Source of the DNA: Bradyrhizobium cajani
GTDB taxonomy: Bacteria > Pseudomonadota > Alphaproteobacteria > Rhizobiales > Xanthobacteraceae
Assembly (NCBI RefSeq): GCF_009759665.1
Contig: NZ_WQNE01000032.1
Location: 1-64,000 of the forward strand
Length of the DNA stretch: 64,000 nt
Direction: 5' to 3'
The translations under genes and the position numbers were made by a program. Each line of letters begins with the position of its first letter. Positions within the stretch are counted from its first letter, which is position 1. Of this stretch, positions 1 through 8,418 are shown piece by piece. Under the pieces are notes generated by a model. That model ran no database searches and had not been told where the DNA came from. It worked only from the letters and a program-made list of their open reading frames with translations.

Positions 1-518
1 CTGTTGGGCAAACCCGGAACCCCGCCCGGACCGACCGGGCCGGGCAGGCCGGGCACGCGCTGCTGCGCCGGCTGTTCGTTGGCGTCGGTGAGCTGGACCG
101 TCCAGGCCCGCTGCTCGCCGGTGTCGACCTCGAAGTAGCCGGTACGGTCGTAGCCGCGCGCCAGGCAATCTTCGGTGCCGCGGATGGTGAATTCCTTGTC
201 ACGCGAGCACATGAAGGCCTGGCCCGACCACTCGCCGCCGCGGTCATAGTCGATGGCGTAGATGTAGTAATAGCGGGCGACCAGCGTGCCCCGCAGCAGG
301 GTCTCGCAGGAGCGGGAGGAGATGTTCCACCAGCCCTCGGTGGTCCAGCCTTCGGCGTCCTTGTAGCCGAGCGCAATGCCGACCCGGCTCGAGGTGTTGT
401 TGCAGAGGCGGAAATCGGCGGAGGCCGGGCTGGTCCAGAGGCACAGCAGGCCAACCACCAGCACCGGGACCAACCGGGCAAGCAGGCGGAACGGGGAGCG
501 GGGAGATTCGGCGATCAT
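1..518 (-). CDS. DUF1036 family secreted protein, 3' end off the window
   Basis: The reverse frame opens at an ATG at 518 and stays open to the left edge, so the C-terminus is missing. The N-terminus has a basic stretch and a hydrophobic segment ending near ASA, a typical Sec signal peptide. The mature part begins FRLCNNTSSRVGIALGYKD and continues with a Trp/Cys-rich stretch (WWNISSRSCETLL, YYYIYAIDYD). This is the DUF1036 pattern, a family of small periplasmic proteins of unknown function in Rhizobiales. The visible end is Gly/Pro-rich (PGLPGPVGPGG), so a collagen-like tail may follow. The family call is from memory of its motifs. Confidence 0.8.
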   Translation of the reverse strand, partial: MIAESPRSPFRLLARLVPVLVVGLLCLWTSPASADFRLCNNTSSRVGIALGYKDAEGWTTEGWWNISSRSCETLLRGTLVARYYYIYAIDYDRGGEWSGQAFMCSRDKEFTIRGTEDCLARGYDRTGYFEVDTGEQRAWTVQLTDANEQPAQQRVPGLPGPVGPGGVPGLPN

Positions 519-625
519 TGTCGCGGAAGCTATATCAGATCGTTGACGATTTGGCGTAGGGCGGGGAACGCCCCAGGGCCGGGTTTGGGTCCGTTTGCGC
601 CGCGATATGGCAAAATCTGTGACAG

Positions 626-695
626 GACCCCACCTGATCCCGTAAGGGTGACCGCCATCGGGCTCGGAGCCCAAGTCAAGGATCAGGTCAGGGTC
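626..695 (+). promoter_or_regulatory. structured 5' leader of the DUF1244 gene (candidate RNA element)
   Basis: Bases 626-640 pair with 680-695 to form a stem of 14 base pairs (GACCC/GGGTC, a small internal loop, then ACCTGATCC/GGATCAGGT). Inside it is a second hairpin, GGGCT-CGG-AGCCC at 660-672. The 3' arm ends just before the AAGGA ribosome-binding site at about 697-701, ahead of the ATG at 710. No T-run follows, so it is not a simple terminator. I cannot match it to a known riboswitch class. Confidence 0.5.
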
Positions 696-709
696 TAAGG
701 AATCCAGTT

Positions 710-1015
710 ATGGCAATCGACGACAAAACCAGAACGGAGCTCGAGGCAGCCGCCTTCCGGCGCCTGGTCGATCATCTGCGCAACCGGACCGATGTCCAGA
801 ACATCGACCTGATGAATCTGGCGGGCTTCTGCCGCAACTGCCTGTCCAACTGGCTCAAGGACGCCGCCGACGCCCAAGGCGTCGCCCTGAGCAAGGACGA
901 GAGCCGGGAGGCCGTCTACGGCATGCCCTACGAGACCTGGAAGTCGAAATACCAGGGCGCGGCCACGCCCGAGCAACTCGAGGCGATGAAGAAGGTCCAT
1001 CCCCACGGGCACTGA
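710..1015 (+). CDS. DUF1244 family protein
   Basis: A 101-residue soluble protein with no signal peptide or membrane span. The segment around NLAGFCRNCLSNW, with its Cys-x2-Cys pair, and the Trp/Tyr-containing YGMPYETWKSKYQ are hallmarks of DUF1244, a small conserved proteobacterial family without an assigned function. The end is His-rich (KKVHPHGH), so metal binding is possible but unproven. The start is supported by AAGGA about 8 bases upstream. The gene stands alone and follows an unusually structured leader (626-695), which suggests post-transcriptional control. Confidence 0.85.
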   Translation: MAIDDKTRTELEAAAFRRLVDHLRNRTDVQNIDLMNLAGFCRNCLSNWLKDAADAQGVALSKDESREAVYGMPYETWKSKYQGAATPEQLEAMKKVHPHGH

Positions 1016-1207
1016 CGGCCCCTGCGCATCACCTGAGTCGCACCACACAACAGCTTTCTTCGACCCGCCGCAGGAAGGTGTGGGCGCGCTGTGGACGAGC
1101 GCGATGCTGCCTTGAACGCAGGGAGTACCAACCCTAAGGGTCTATCAGCACGCGCGGTGAGGATGCCGGCGTCACCTCGTTTTGCCAGTTCCATTGGGAG
1201 TACCAAG

Positions 1208-1480
1208 ATGGCCACCTCCGCCGCCGTCCGCGACGACGAGCCCGCGACGAAATTTGCCAAGGACCAGCTCAAGTCCATCATCGAGCGCATCGAGCGGCTG
1301 GAGGAAGAGAAGAAGGCGATCTCCGACGACATCCGCGACGTCTATGCCGAGAGCAAGGGCAACGGCTACGACGTCAAGGCGCTGCGCACCATCGTGCGCC
1401 TGCGCAAGCAGGACCCGAATGAGCGCGCCGAGGCCGAGACCATTCTCGAGACCTACATGCAGGCGCTGGGGATGCTCTGA
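1208..1480 (+). CDS. gapR: GapR-type DNA-binding protein (DUF2312/UPF0335)
   Basis: A 90-residue protein, the usual size for the family. It is mostly charged coiled-coil (AKDQLKSIIERIERLEEEKK) followed by the conserved DIRDVYAESKGNGYDVKALR block and RLRKQDPNER. The family includes Caulobacter GapR, a nucleoid-associated protein that binds overtwisted DNA ahead of replication and transcription. ATG 1208 is chosen because GGGAG lies at the right distance and family members begin here. A longer in-frame start at 1091 adds an unconserved low-quality extension and is not preferred. Confidence 0.92.
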   Translation: MATSAAVRDDEPATKFAKDQLKSIIERIERLEEEKKAISDDIRDVYAESKGNGYDVKALRTIVRLRKQDPNERAEAETILETYMQALGML

Positions 1481-1576
1481 GGGGCTGCCCGCCGCATCGC
1501 GAACCAACGCCTAGCCGGTTGGCTCTATCCGGGCTACAGCTCATCGCGTTGCACTTCGTTTGTGAACGGAGACATC

Positions 1577-1999
1577 GTGACTGCGCCGCCGCTGCCGCGT
1601 GAGGTGAAGGTTGCCTTCGACGCCTATCCGGCGCCGATCCGCCGGCGGCTGCTCCAGGTGCGCAGGCTCATCTTCGCGACGGCCAAAGCGCACGACGCCG
1701 TTGGCCGGCTCACCGAGACCTTGAAATGGGGCGAGCCGGCCTACCTCACCGAGGACACGGGAAGCGGCAGCACGATCAGGCTCGGGCGGGGGAAGAACTC
1801 CGAGGCGCATGCGGCGGTCCTGTTCAATTGCAAGACCACGCTGGTTGAAACCTTTCGCGAGCGGTTTCCGGATGAGTTCGAGTACCGGCAGAACAGGGAG
1901 CTGCTGCTCGAGGTGTCGGGTGCCTTGCCGAAACGGCCCCTGGCGATCTGCCTGTCGCTCGCGCTGACGTATCACCTCGATCGCAAGGCCAAACGATAG
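1577..1999 (+). CDS. DUF1801 (YdhG/YjbR/CyaY-like) protein
   Basis: About 140 residues. The pattern of a Pro/Arg-rich helix (YPAPIRRRLLQVRRLIFATA), then TETLKWGEPAYLTE and a strand-rich C-terminal half, is that of DUF1801, a small alpha/beta domain often annotated as hypothetical in soil bacteria. Its function is unknown. GTG at 1577 is preferred because GGAGA sits 4 bases upstream. GTG at 1562 would add five residues but has no ribosome-binding site. It is transcribed alone. Confidence 0.8.
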   Translation: MTAPPLPREVKVAFDAYPAPIRRRLLQVRRLIFATAKAHDAVGRLTETLKWGEPAYLTEDTGSGSTIRLGRGKNSEAHAAVLFNCKTTLVETFRERFPDEFEYRQNRELLLEVSGALPKRPLAICLSLALTYHLDRKAKR

Positions 2000-2104
2000 A
2001 GCGGGCTCAAACCTCGCCCTGTCCGCTGCCGCCAGTACAGGCTGTAGTTGCTGCGCGCCCCGGCATGGACCTGTCCTTGTGCGGCACCAAGGCTGCCGCG
2101 GTGG

Positions 2105-2121
2105 TTGGCACTTGCCGTGCA
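2105..2121 (+). promoter_or_regulatory. possible sigma-54 promoter upstream of the cyclase gene
   Basis: The sequence TTGGCAC-N6-TGCA has GG at 2107-2108 and GC at 2119-2120, the exact 10-base spacing of a -24/-12 element. The -24 half matches the consensus well and the -12 half moderately. It lies about 57 bases before the cyclase ATG at 2178. No activator site was identified. Confidence 0.35.
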
Positions 2122-2177
2122 GCCAGCTTGGGCAAAATCCGCAGGTCTGCTAGACTGCTCGGAGAAGGGACCGAGCA

Positions 2178-3938
2178 ATGGACGTGCCTGGACCAGAGCG
2201 CAGGCTCGCCGCGGTCCTCGCCGCTGACATGGTCGGCTTTAGTCGGCTCATGGAGGTCGACGAGGCCGGTACCCTCGCGCGCCTCAAGACCCATCGAATC
2301 GAGCTCATCGATCCGGCCATTGCCAAGAATCGCGGCCGCATCATCAAGACGACGGGCGATGGCTTGCTCGTCGAATTCCACAGCGTCGTCGACGCGGTGC
2401 TGTGTGCCGCCGAGGTTCAGCGCAGGATGGGGCGGCGCAATGCCGATGTCTCGCCGCCGCGATGGATACAGTTTCGGATCGGGATCAATCTCGGCGACGT
2501 GATCGTCGACCAGAACGATATTTTCGGTGACGGCGTCAATGTCGCTGCGCGCCTGGAGGCGCTGGCCGAACCGGGAGGGATCTGCATTTCGGGCGCGGTG
2601 CGCGACCAGCTCGGGCAGCGCCTCGACGGCGTTGAATTCGAGGATCTCGGCGAACAGAGCGTCAAGAACATCGTGCGTCCGATCCATGTCTTCCGGATTC
2701 GGCTGGATGAGTTGGGTACCTCGGCCGGTTCGGAGAGCGCCATAACGGCGAAGGTTGCTTCGAAGAAACCGTCCATCGCCGTGCTGCCGTTCGCAAACAT
2801 GAGCGGCGATCCGGAGCAGGAGTTTTTTGCGGACGGAATGACCGAAGACATCATTACCGAGCTGTCGCGCTTCCACGACCTGCTCGTCATCTCCCGCAAC
2901 TCGACCTTCGTTTACAAAGGCAAGGCGGTCAAAGTGCAGGAGGTCGGCCGCGAATTCGGCGTCGACTACGTGATCGAGGGCAGCGTGCGAAAGGTCGGCG
3001 GTCGCGTCCGGGTCACCGTGCAATTGATCGATGCCGAGACCGACCGGCACATCTGGGCCGAACGCTATGATGGCGGGCTCGAGGACATCTTCGCCATTCA
3101 GGACGAGATGACCCGAGCCATCGTCGCGACATTGCCCGGCCGCGTCGAGGCCGCCACCCATGACAGGGCCAAGCGCAAGCCGACCGACAATATGGCGGCC
3201 TATGAATGCGTGCTGGCGGCAAAGGTGCTGCACCACCGCTCCAATCGCGAGGACAATGCGCAGGCGCAGCTTCTGCTCGATCGGGCGCTGGCCCTCGACG
3301 CGAACTATGCGCACGCCCACGCCTGGAAGGCCTGCGTGCTGGGTCAGACCTGGGTTTACGGCTGGTGCGCGGATCGCGACGCCACGTTCCAGCAGGTCGC
3401 CGCGGAGCTGGAGATCGCGCTCGCGCTCGATGACAATGACAGCGACGTCCACCGCATCCTCGCGGCGCTCAATCTGAACCGCGAGGACCATGACAGGGCC
3501 GCCTACCATCAGGAGCGGGCGCTCGCGCTCAATCCGAACTACGACCTCGTCGTCGTGCAACAGGGCGAATTGCTGACCTGGCTGGGTCGGCCAGAGGAAG
3601 GTATCGACTGGATCAAGAAGGCGATGCGGCTCAACCCGTACCATCCGGAACGCTTCTGGAGCCATCTCGGCCGGGCCTATTATTGTGCCGAAAAATACGC
3701 CGAAGCTGCTGAATCCTTTTCACGGATATCCCGGCCCGATCACACCCATCATGCCTTCCTGGCGGCGATCTTCGCGCAGATGGGCAATGCGGTCGCCGCC
3801 GGCGCGCATGCGGCTGAAGTTCTCAAACGCGAGCCGGGATTTTCGGTGGCCACCTATCTCGTCACCCAGCACTACAGGCGCGAAGGCGACCGTCAGCGTC
3901 ACGAGGCGGGGCTGCTCAAGGCGGGGTTGCCGGCCTGA
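2178..3938 (+). CDS. class III adenylate/guanylate cyclase fused to TolB-like and TPR domains
   Basis: A 586-residue soluble protein. Residues about 10-175 are a class III cyclase catalytic domain. Metal-binding Asp17 (ADMVGFSRLM) and Asp61 (TTGDGLLVEF), and the FGDGVNVAARLE motif with the transition-state Asn/Arg, are all present, so it should be active on ATP or GTP. Residues about 195-330 (KPSIAVLPFANMSGDPEQEF...) resemble the TolB-like domain usually found after such cyclases, and the rest is a run of TPR-like helices. This fused architecture is expanded in Bradyrhizobium, where many copies exist with unknown stimuli. It has no membrane segment and stands alone. The effector input is unknown. 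Confidence 0.9.
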   Translation: MDVPGPERRLAAVLAADMVGFSRLMEVDEAGTLARLKTHRIELIDPAIAKNRGRIIKTTGDGLLVEFHSVVDAVLCAAEVQRRMGRRNADVSPPRWIQFRIGINLGDVIVDQNDIFGDGVNVAARLEALAEPGGICISGAVRDQLGQRLDGVEFEDLGEQSVKNIVRPIHVFRIRLDELGTSAGSESAITAKVASKKPSIAVLPFANMSGDPEQEFFADGMTEDIITELSRFHDLLVISRNSTFVYKGKAVKVQEVGREFGVDYVIEGSVRKVGGRVRVTVQLIDAETDRHIWAERYDGGLEDIFAIQDEMTRAIVATLPGRVEAATHDRAKRKPTDNMAAYECVLAAKVLHHRSNREDNAQAQLLLDRALALDANYAHAHAWKACVLGQTWVYGWCADRDATFQQVAAELEIALALDDNDSDVHRILAALNLNREDHDRAAYHQERALALNPNYDLVVVQQGELLTWLGRPEEGIDWIKKAMRLNPYHPERFWSHLGRAYYCAEKYAEAAESFSRISRPDHTHHAFLAAIFAQMGNAVAAGAHAAEVLKREPGFSVATYLVTQHYRREGDRQRHEAGLLKAGLPA

Positions 3939-3966
3939 CTGGTCTTCTGCAAGCCGATAAGGCTTT

Positions 3967-5583
3967 TCAGCGCAGCGCGGCGGTGCGCATGACGAAGGAC
4001 ATCATCTCGAGCTTCGCGGTCGCGCTGCCCGAGAAGCTGTCGCAGGACAGGCCCTGCATCGGATCGTCGACAAAACTCATCGCGATCACGGCCTGCGGCT
4101 TGACGAAATAGGTGCGCATCGCCGCCATATCGAGTTCGCCCATCAGCGTGACCGACATCGCCCGGCTGGCGCTCGGCGACAGCATCACGATCTTGAGCCA
4201 GATGCTCTCGCCCTTCGCCGCGGAGAGCCGGGTCGCGGTCGCGATCCTGCCGTCGATGCTCTTGCCGACCACCGTGTTGATCTCGGTCGCCTGCGCAAGG
4301 TTGCGCGTTGCGGGACGGGCGGAGCGCGGGAGCGGCGCGGAGGCGGCGACGACGTTGGCGCGGTCGACCGGGGAGGCGGAGGCCGGTGCGTAGGCCAGCG
4401 CCTGATAGGCCGCGCTGGAGACGCTCGCGGTCGGCTGCAGGTCGGTGGTGGCGGCGAGCGCCTGGCGCGCCTTCAGCGCCGCGATCTGGGCCGGCGTCGC
4501 CTGCTGCGGCGTGGCCGGGACATCATCCCAGAAGCCGCGGGCATTGATGATGTCGGCGGGGGTCTCGAGCTTGCCGGTCGCCGGCTTGTCAGCCACCGGT
4601 GCGGGCTTCGGCTTGGGCGGCGCAACGAGCTGCGCATCGGCCGAGGCGAGCTGGAGCGTTGCGGCGATCTGCGGCTTGGCGCGAGGCGTCGGCACCGGTT
4701 CGGCGGGCTTGGCTGCGGCAGCGACGACGGTCGGTGCGGTCGGCTTTGCGCTCGGGGCAGGCGCGCCCTCGTCATCCTCGTCGCTGCCGGCGGCCGGGGC
4801 CGCGGACTTGCTCTTAAACAGGGCAGCGAAGAAGTTCGGCTTGCTGCCGGAATCGTCGCCGTTGCCGCGCCGCTCGATCTCGGCCTTGGCGAGCTCATAG
4901 CCCTTCAGCGGCACGCCGTCGGTCGGCAGATGCACCGTGCGGCCGTCCGGGAAGACGCGGGCGAGCTGGTCATGCGTCATGCGCGGCCAGTGCCGGATGC
5001 TGCCAGTGTCCAGATGCACGAAGGGTGAGCCGGAGGTCGGATAGAAGCCGACGCCGCCGCGCTGCAGGCGCAGGCCGGCGAACCGGATCTGCTCCAGCGG
5101 TACGCCCGGAATGTAGAAGTCCATCGCATGCCCCAGCATGTGCTGGCTGAAGCGCGCCACACCGGAGGAGCGGCGGCGGAGCATGGCGTTGGTGGCGGGG
5201 GAGCGGTAGGAGGAGATGATCTGGATCGGCTGCTTGCCGTCGACGTCGCGATAGACTTCCCAGAGGATGTCGAACAGGCGACGGTCCATCACCGTCTCGT
5301 CCTGGGTGCGCCAGTCGCGCAGGAAGTGGTTGAGCTGCTTCAGCGCGGCTTCGTCGTAGCGCCCGTCGCGCTTGAAGGTGACGGTGAGGTCTTCGCCGGA
5401 ATGGGTGTGGTGGAAGGAGAGCGTCTTGGTTTCGTTCAGCGCGGCGGCGTCATGAACCGAACCGGCGGCAGCAAGCAGCAACACGGACGCGAGGCCGATC
5501 CGGGATCCGGCCTTCACGCCCGCATGGGACAACGACAGCACTGCGAATTGGCGTGCGAGACCAGTCAGCACGTATGAGCCCAC
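3967..5583 (-). CDS. DUF882/M15-family murein peptidase, secreted or anchored
   Basis: A 538-residue protein with an N-terminal hydrophobic signal or anchor (about 28-48). Residues about 50-235 form the DUF882 (YcbK-like, peptidase M15) domain. SYRSPATN, the zinc motif HMLGHAMD (His148, Asp155) and FVHLDTGSIRHW (His190, Asp192) are intact, predicting a zinc peptidase acting on peptidoglycan cross-bridges. The C-terminal half is Ala/Pro-rich and probably disordered, with a short conserved-looking end. The start is uncertain: GTG 5583 or GTG 5571, the latter with better ribosome-binding spacing. It lies near an L,D-transpeptidase on the same strand, which fits cell-wall remodelling. Confidence 0.85.
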   Translation of the reverse strand: MGSYVLTGLARQFAVLSLSHAGVKAGSRIGLASVLLLAAAGSVHDAAALNETKTLSFHHTHSGEDLTVTFKRDGRYDEAALKQLNHFLRDWRTQDETVMDRRLFDILWEVYRDVDGKQPIQIISSYRSPATNAMLRRRSSGVARFSQHMLGHAMDFYIPGVPLEQIRFAGLRLQRGGVGFYPTSGSPFVHLDTGSIRHWPRMTHDQLARVFPDGRTVHLPTDGVPLKGYELAKAEIERRGNGDDSGSKPNFFAALFKSKSAAPAAGSDEDDEGAPAPSAKPTAPTVVAAAAKPAEPVPTPRAKPQIAATLQLASADAQLVAPPKPKPAPVADKPATGKLETPADIINARGFWDDVPATPQQATPAQIAALKARQALAATTDLQPTASVSSAAYQALAYAPASASPVDRANVVAASAPLPRSARPATRNLAQATEINTVVGKSIDGRIATATRLSAAKGESIWLKIVMLSPSASRAMSVTLMGELDMAAMRTYFVKPQAVIAMSFVDDPMQGLSCDSFSGSATAKLEMMSFVMRTAALR

Positions 5584-5782
5584 CCAGTCGACGAGCGTTC
5601 AAATGGACTCTCCCGCCAACCCCGCTAGCGCGCGAAAGAGGATGAACGCTTTCTTAAAGCGAGAAGGTTAATTTGAGGTTGACCTTCCCGCCCCCAAACC
5701 AAGTCAGAATACGATCCTAAGCGGCTGAGTGTGGCGAAAAAACGCCCGCTTCCCGGGCCGAGGCGGAGAATAGTTAACGTTA

Positions 5783-5810
5783 AGCGACCCCATCCAGGGA
5801 CGGGGTCGCT
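5783..5810 (-). terminator. hairpin downstream of the L,D-transpeptidase gene
   Basis: AGCGACCCC (5783-5791) and GGGGTCGCT (5802-5810) form a perfect 9-bp stem with a 10-base loop, 46 bases past the stop of the minus-strand gene. The sequence after it in transcription order is TTAACGTTAACTATT, T-rich but without a clean run. It is probably a terminator. Confidence 0.55.
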
Positions 5811-5856
5811 GATTTCATTGAATAATTTCTGGAAAAAAAACGGCGCCGAGCCGGGT

Positions 5857-8073
5857 TCAGCGGGTGAACACCCGCTGTTGCGGCGGCCGGCGGCCGACCG
5901 GAGCCGGCGGCGGAGTGGGGGCCCCGAACAGCCGCTCGAAGAAGTTCGGACCGGACGAGCCGAAGCCGCCGCCGTTGTTGGCCACCGCCACGCCCGAGGG
6001 CAGGGTCGTCGCCGGGCGCGAATAGCTCGGCTGGGAGTGCGCAACGACGTTCTCGAGGTCCTTGCCGCGGCTGTTCTTCAGGATGTTGATCATGGTCGCG
6101 TCGCGGCCATAGACGTCCTTGCGGAATTGCAGCTTGCCGGCATCGTCCACGAACGCAGTCTGGTAGGTGATGTTGACCGGGATCGGCGTCGGGAATTTCA
6201 GGTCGATCTCGCTCTTGCCGTACATGCTGCGCACGCGCTCCGGCGTGTACTTCTCGTTCGGCATCGCGATGTTGAGCAGCACGGAGGCGTACTGATCCGG
6301 GTTCTGCACGCGCATGCAGCCGTGACTGAACGCGCGATCTTCCCTCGCGAACAGGTTCTTGTCCGGGGTGTCGTGCTGATAGACCAGGAACTTGTTGGGG
6401 AAGTTGAAGCGGATGCGGCCGAGCGCGTTGGCTTCACCGGGCGGCTGCGAGATGTGCACCGAGCCGTCGCGGTTCTGTTCGAGCTTGAGGCCCATGCGCT
6501 GGAGCACGGTCGGGTCCTGCTGAAGCGCCGGCAGATATTCGTTGTAGACGATCGACGGCGGCACGTTCCAGGTCGGGTTGACCGTGATGTACTTCATGGT
6601 CTCGGTGAGCAGCGGCGTCGCATGCGTGCCCGGCTTGCCGGTGACGACACGGGTGGTCCAGACCTGCTGGCCGCGCTGCATCACCTTCAGCGTGTAGTCG
6701 GGAATGTTGAGAATGACATAAGCATCGCCCAGCGAGGGCACGCCGAGGTCGCGCGGCAGCCAGCGCCAGCGCTCCATGTTGACCAGCACGACGTCGATCT
6801 GCTTGTCGCGCTTCGGCGTGTTGATCGCCTTGACCGTCTTGTCGTCGAGGATGCCGGTTGCCTTCATCTCGGCGCTGCTCTGGAATTTGCGCACGGCTTC
6901 GGCGACGGTCGCGTCATAGCGGGTGTCGCTGGCGTTCTCGGCGAGGCCGAGCTTGGCGCGGAGCTGCGGCACGCGCGGATCTTCCACGACGATTTCAGCC
7001 TGCTTCTTGCTGGCCGGGGTGTATTTCAGCGCCGGGCCGTCGGCGATCTCGATCACGGGACCGCTGCCCTGACCGCGCAGCTCCGCGAGCTTGGCCTTCA
7101 GCTCCTTGTAGAGCTTCTGGGGCGGGTTGTAGCTGTCGAGCGCAGCCGACGCGTCGGCGGCGGTCGTGACCTTGGCGAGCACCTCGTTCGGATCGACCGG
7201 ATGCTCGGGATAGAGGATGTCACCGCTGACCTGCGACCAGTGCATGCGGCCGCTCTGCGCCTGGCGCGCATAGTCGAACATGCTGGCGGTCAGCTTGAGC
7301 TCGGCATCGGCGAGTGCATCGGGCGTCGTCGCGGCGGCGAAATCCGGCACCGGATAGTCGGCCGGATTGAGACCGTCGGAAGCGGCGTCCTTCAGCCGCG
7401 CGATCACGCCCTTGGCAGCGGTGGTGAGGCTGCCGCCCTGGGTCCAGACCGGCGCGAAGTCGCGTGCCCCGTAAAACTTCTCGATGGCGGCGCGCTCGTT
7501 CTTGCGGTCGAAATGGCGCGAGGTCTTGGCGCCGATGATGTCCTTGAGCCTGTCGGCGACCGGCTGGTCGGCGGCGGGAACGTTGCTCGCGGCCTTCACC
7601 GGCTCGGCGGCCGGAGCCGCTGCAGCGGCAGGTGTCGCAGGCGCGGCCGGGGTCGACGTCGCAGTGTCGGCCTTGGCGGGTTCTGTCTTCGCAGGATCCG
7701 TCTTCGAAGGTTCTGTCTTTGAAGGTTCTGTCTTGGCCGTCTCGCTCTTCGGCGCCTCCGGGGCGGGCGTGGTGGCGACGTCGGAAGGTTTGGTCTCGAC
7801 CTTGTCGGGCGCCGGTGCGGTTGCGGCCTTCACGGGCTCCTTCGCGGAGTCCTGAACCGTGGCGGTGGTGTCGAGCTTGATGTCGGATGCGGTCGGGGGC
7901 GGGACGTTGGCGGGCTCGGGGCGCGGGATCGCGGCTTCGATCGCGAGCTCCGCGGCGCTGCTGCGCGCCTGATCCTGCGCCAGGGCCGAACTGGCAGACA
8001 CCGTGAGGAAGGTCGCTGCGACCGTCATCAAGACACGGTCAAAGCCTGCACGGTGGTTCAAACAGTCTCGCAT
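5857..8073 (-). CDS. YcbB-type L,D-transpeptidase
   Basis: A 738-residue secreted protein with a signal peptide ending near SALAQ. Next comes a long Ala/Pro/Lys/Thr-rich linker with repeated KTEPSKTEPSKTDP-like units (residues about 95-150). A peptidoglycan-binding-like helical region follows, then the YkuD catalytic domain with FSHGCMRVQNP (His584, catalytic Cys586). YcbB-like enzymes make 3,3 cross-links in peptidoglycan and attach proteins to it. The start at ATG 8073 is preceded by GAGGGG. The length is typical of the large alphaproteobacterial members. The repeated linker unit probably spans the periplasm or is disordered. Confidence 0.9.
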   Translation of the reverse strand: MRDCLNHRAGFDRVLMTVAATFLTVSASSALAQDQARSSAAELAIEAAIPRPEPANVPPPTASDIKLDTTATVQDSAKEPVKAATAPAPDKVETKPSDVATTPAPEAPKSETAKTEPSKTEPSKTDPAKTEPAKADTATSTPAAPATPAAAAAPAAEPVKAASNVPAADQPVADRLKDIIGAKTSRHFDRKNERAAIEKFYGARDFAPVWTQGGSLTTAAKGVIARLKDAASDGLNPADYPVPDFAAATTPDALADAELKLTASMFDYARQAQSGRMHWSQVSGDILYPEHPVDPNEVLAKVTTAADASAALDSYNPPQKLYKELKAKLAELRGQGSGPVIEIADGPALKYTPASKKQAEIVVEDPRVPQLRAKLGLAENASDTRYDATVAEAVRKFQSSAEMKATGILDDKTVKAINTPKRDKQIDVVLVNMERWRWLPRDLGVPSLGDAYVILNIPDYTLKVMQRGQQVWTTRVVTGKPGTHATPLLTETMKYITVNPTWNVPPSIVYNEYLPALQQDPTVLQRMGLKLEQNRDGSVHISQPPGEANALGRIRFNFPNKFLVYQHDTPDKNLFAREDRAFSHGCMRVQNPDQYASVLLNIAMPNEKYTPERVRSMYGKSEIDLKFPTPIPVNITYQTAFVDDAGKLQFRKDVYGRDATMINILKNSRGKDLENVVAHSQPSYSRPATTLPSGVAVANNGGGFGSSGPNFFERLFGAPTPPPAPVGRRPPQQRVFTR

Positions 8074-8418
8074 TGTGTCACACCCCTCGGGTGAACTGCC
8101 CCTCGTGGAACAGCTTTGTTATCGTCTCAAAACTTCGGCTAAACCGCGCCGGGCTCTCGAAAGTTGCACGCCTGCACGCAACGATTCATACGCAGACGAT
8201 ATACAGGCCCCGATTTTGCAGCCAGCGCTACCCGGGACAACTCACGACAAACTGACTTCAAGGGAGCCTCTTGGCAACGGATTGTGCGCTTGCCCCACGC
8301 GCTTTTCCCTATGTCTGTCACTTCCAAGACACGGTTCACGTCGCGGCTGAATTTTGTCGTAATGCGAAGGGCTTGCGGCCACATCGCAGCATCGCACAAA
8401 CCGCCGTTCACATGCGGC
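8074..8418. other. 345-base intergenic region
   Basis: This lies between the starts of the minus-strand transpeptidase gene and the end of the sigma-54 regulator gene, so it must contain the transpeptidase promoter. Short open frames cross it on both strands, but none has coding character or a ribosome-binding site. I see no repeat, hairpin or recognisable operator. Confidence 0.5.

Noticed and set aside
5731..7722. 663-codon forward frame
   Set aside because: Antisense to the L,D-transpeptidase, which has an intact active site. Arg/Val-rich product without homology.
7670..7740. Possible tandem repeat or array in the transpeptidase gene
   Set aside because: The repeated GAAGGTTCTGTCTT units are the coding repeats of a Lys-Thr-Glu-Pro linker, not a CRISPR or VNTR outside a gene.
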